Shown here in pieces: positions 4,974 to 5,018 of a DNA stretch of 5,018 bases. Both the position numbers and the translations under genes were made by a program. This stretch comes from Thermodesulfovibrionales bacterium (GTDB lineage: Bacteria > Nitrospirota > Thermodesulfovibrionia > Thermodesulfovibrionales > SM23-35), in the NCBI GenBank assembly GCA_022865525.1, contig JALHSV010000228.1, forward strand, positions 1 to 5,018, written 5' to 3'. Every line of letters begins with the position of its first letter. Position 1 is the stretch's first letter. The notes under the pieces were generated by a model, which searched no databases, had not been told where the DNA came from, and worked only from the letters and a program-made list of their open reading frames with translations.

Positions 4974-5018
4974 TTAACCTCTCTTAATGGCTTTAACTCC
5001 CTTATATGCCGGGCGGTA
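4974..5018 (-). CDS. Possible C-terminal end of a gene entering from the right
   Basis: On the minus strand the frame from the window edge reads YRPAYKGVKAIKRG and stops with TAA at 4976-4974, a few bases before the REP-like end of unit B. Fourteen open codons are weak evidence. The fragment is unlike the repeat and has the same orientation as the GH130 gene, so it may be the gene that once lay upstream of GH130. No family is recognised. Confidence 0.22.
   Translation of the reverse strand, partial: YRPAYKGVKAIKRG

Overview
The window is an accessory stretch of a bacterial chromosome, probably Gram-negative. A Desulfobacterota-like host is only a guess, from the REP/RAYT-type repeat debris. 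A metabolic gene at the left edge is followed by about 4.8 kb of repeat debris carrying two unrelated cargo genes of very different base composition.

Layout, left to right. (1) Bases 1-153, minus strand: the first 51 codons of a GH130-type mannooligosaccharide phosphorylase/mannosidase gene that runs off the left edge. (2) About 180-761: repeat unit A. Read on the minus strand it holds a REP-like end, the decayed 5' end of a RAYT (Y1-type REP-associated tyrosine transposase) gene, a short tail resembling the MutS C-terminus, and a 39-codon open frame containing a small hairpin. (3) 857-1696, plus strand: a very AT-rich gene for a 279-residue PIN-like nuclease with its own good promoter and no visible antitoxin. 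(4) 1745-1860: unit C, a shorter piece with the same REP-like end and RAYT start. (5) 4030-1901, minus strand: a 709-codon gene joining about five TPRs to a metallo-beta-lactamase (MBL) fold hydrolase, preceded by a 26-codon frame that overlaps its start as TAATG. (6) About 4311-4970: unit B, a diverged second copy of A in the same orientation with a longer MutS-like tail. (7) 4974-5018: possibly the last codons of another minus-strand gene.

The main point is the arrangement. A and B are direct repeats about 4.14 kb apart, C lies between them, and all three show the same RAYT start in the same direction. The PIN gene and the TPR-MBL gene each fill one gap between units. The segment therefore looks like a cassette island built on dead RAYT elements and removable by recombination between A and B. 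Both cargo proteins have folds common among nucleases (PIN, and MBL as in RNase Z/J), so a role in RNA processing, stress or phage defence is possible. Nothing in the sequence shows that the two act together: they are convergent, separately expressed and differ in composition.
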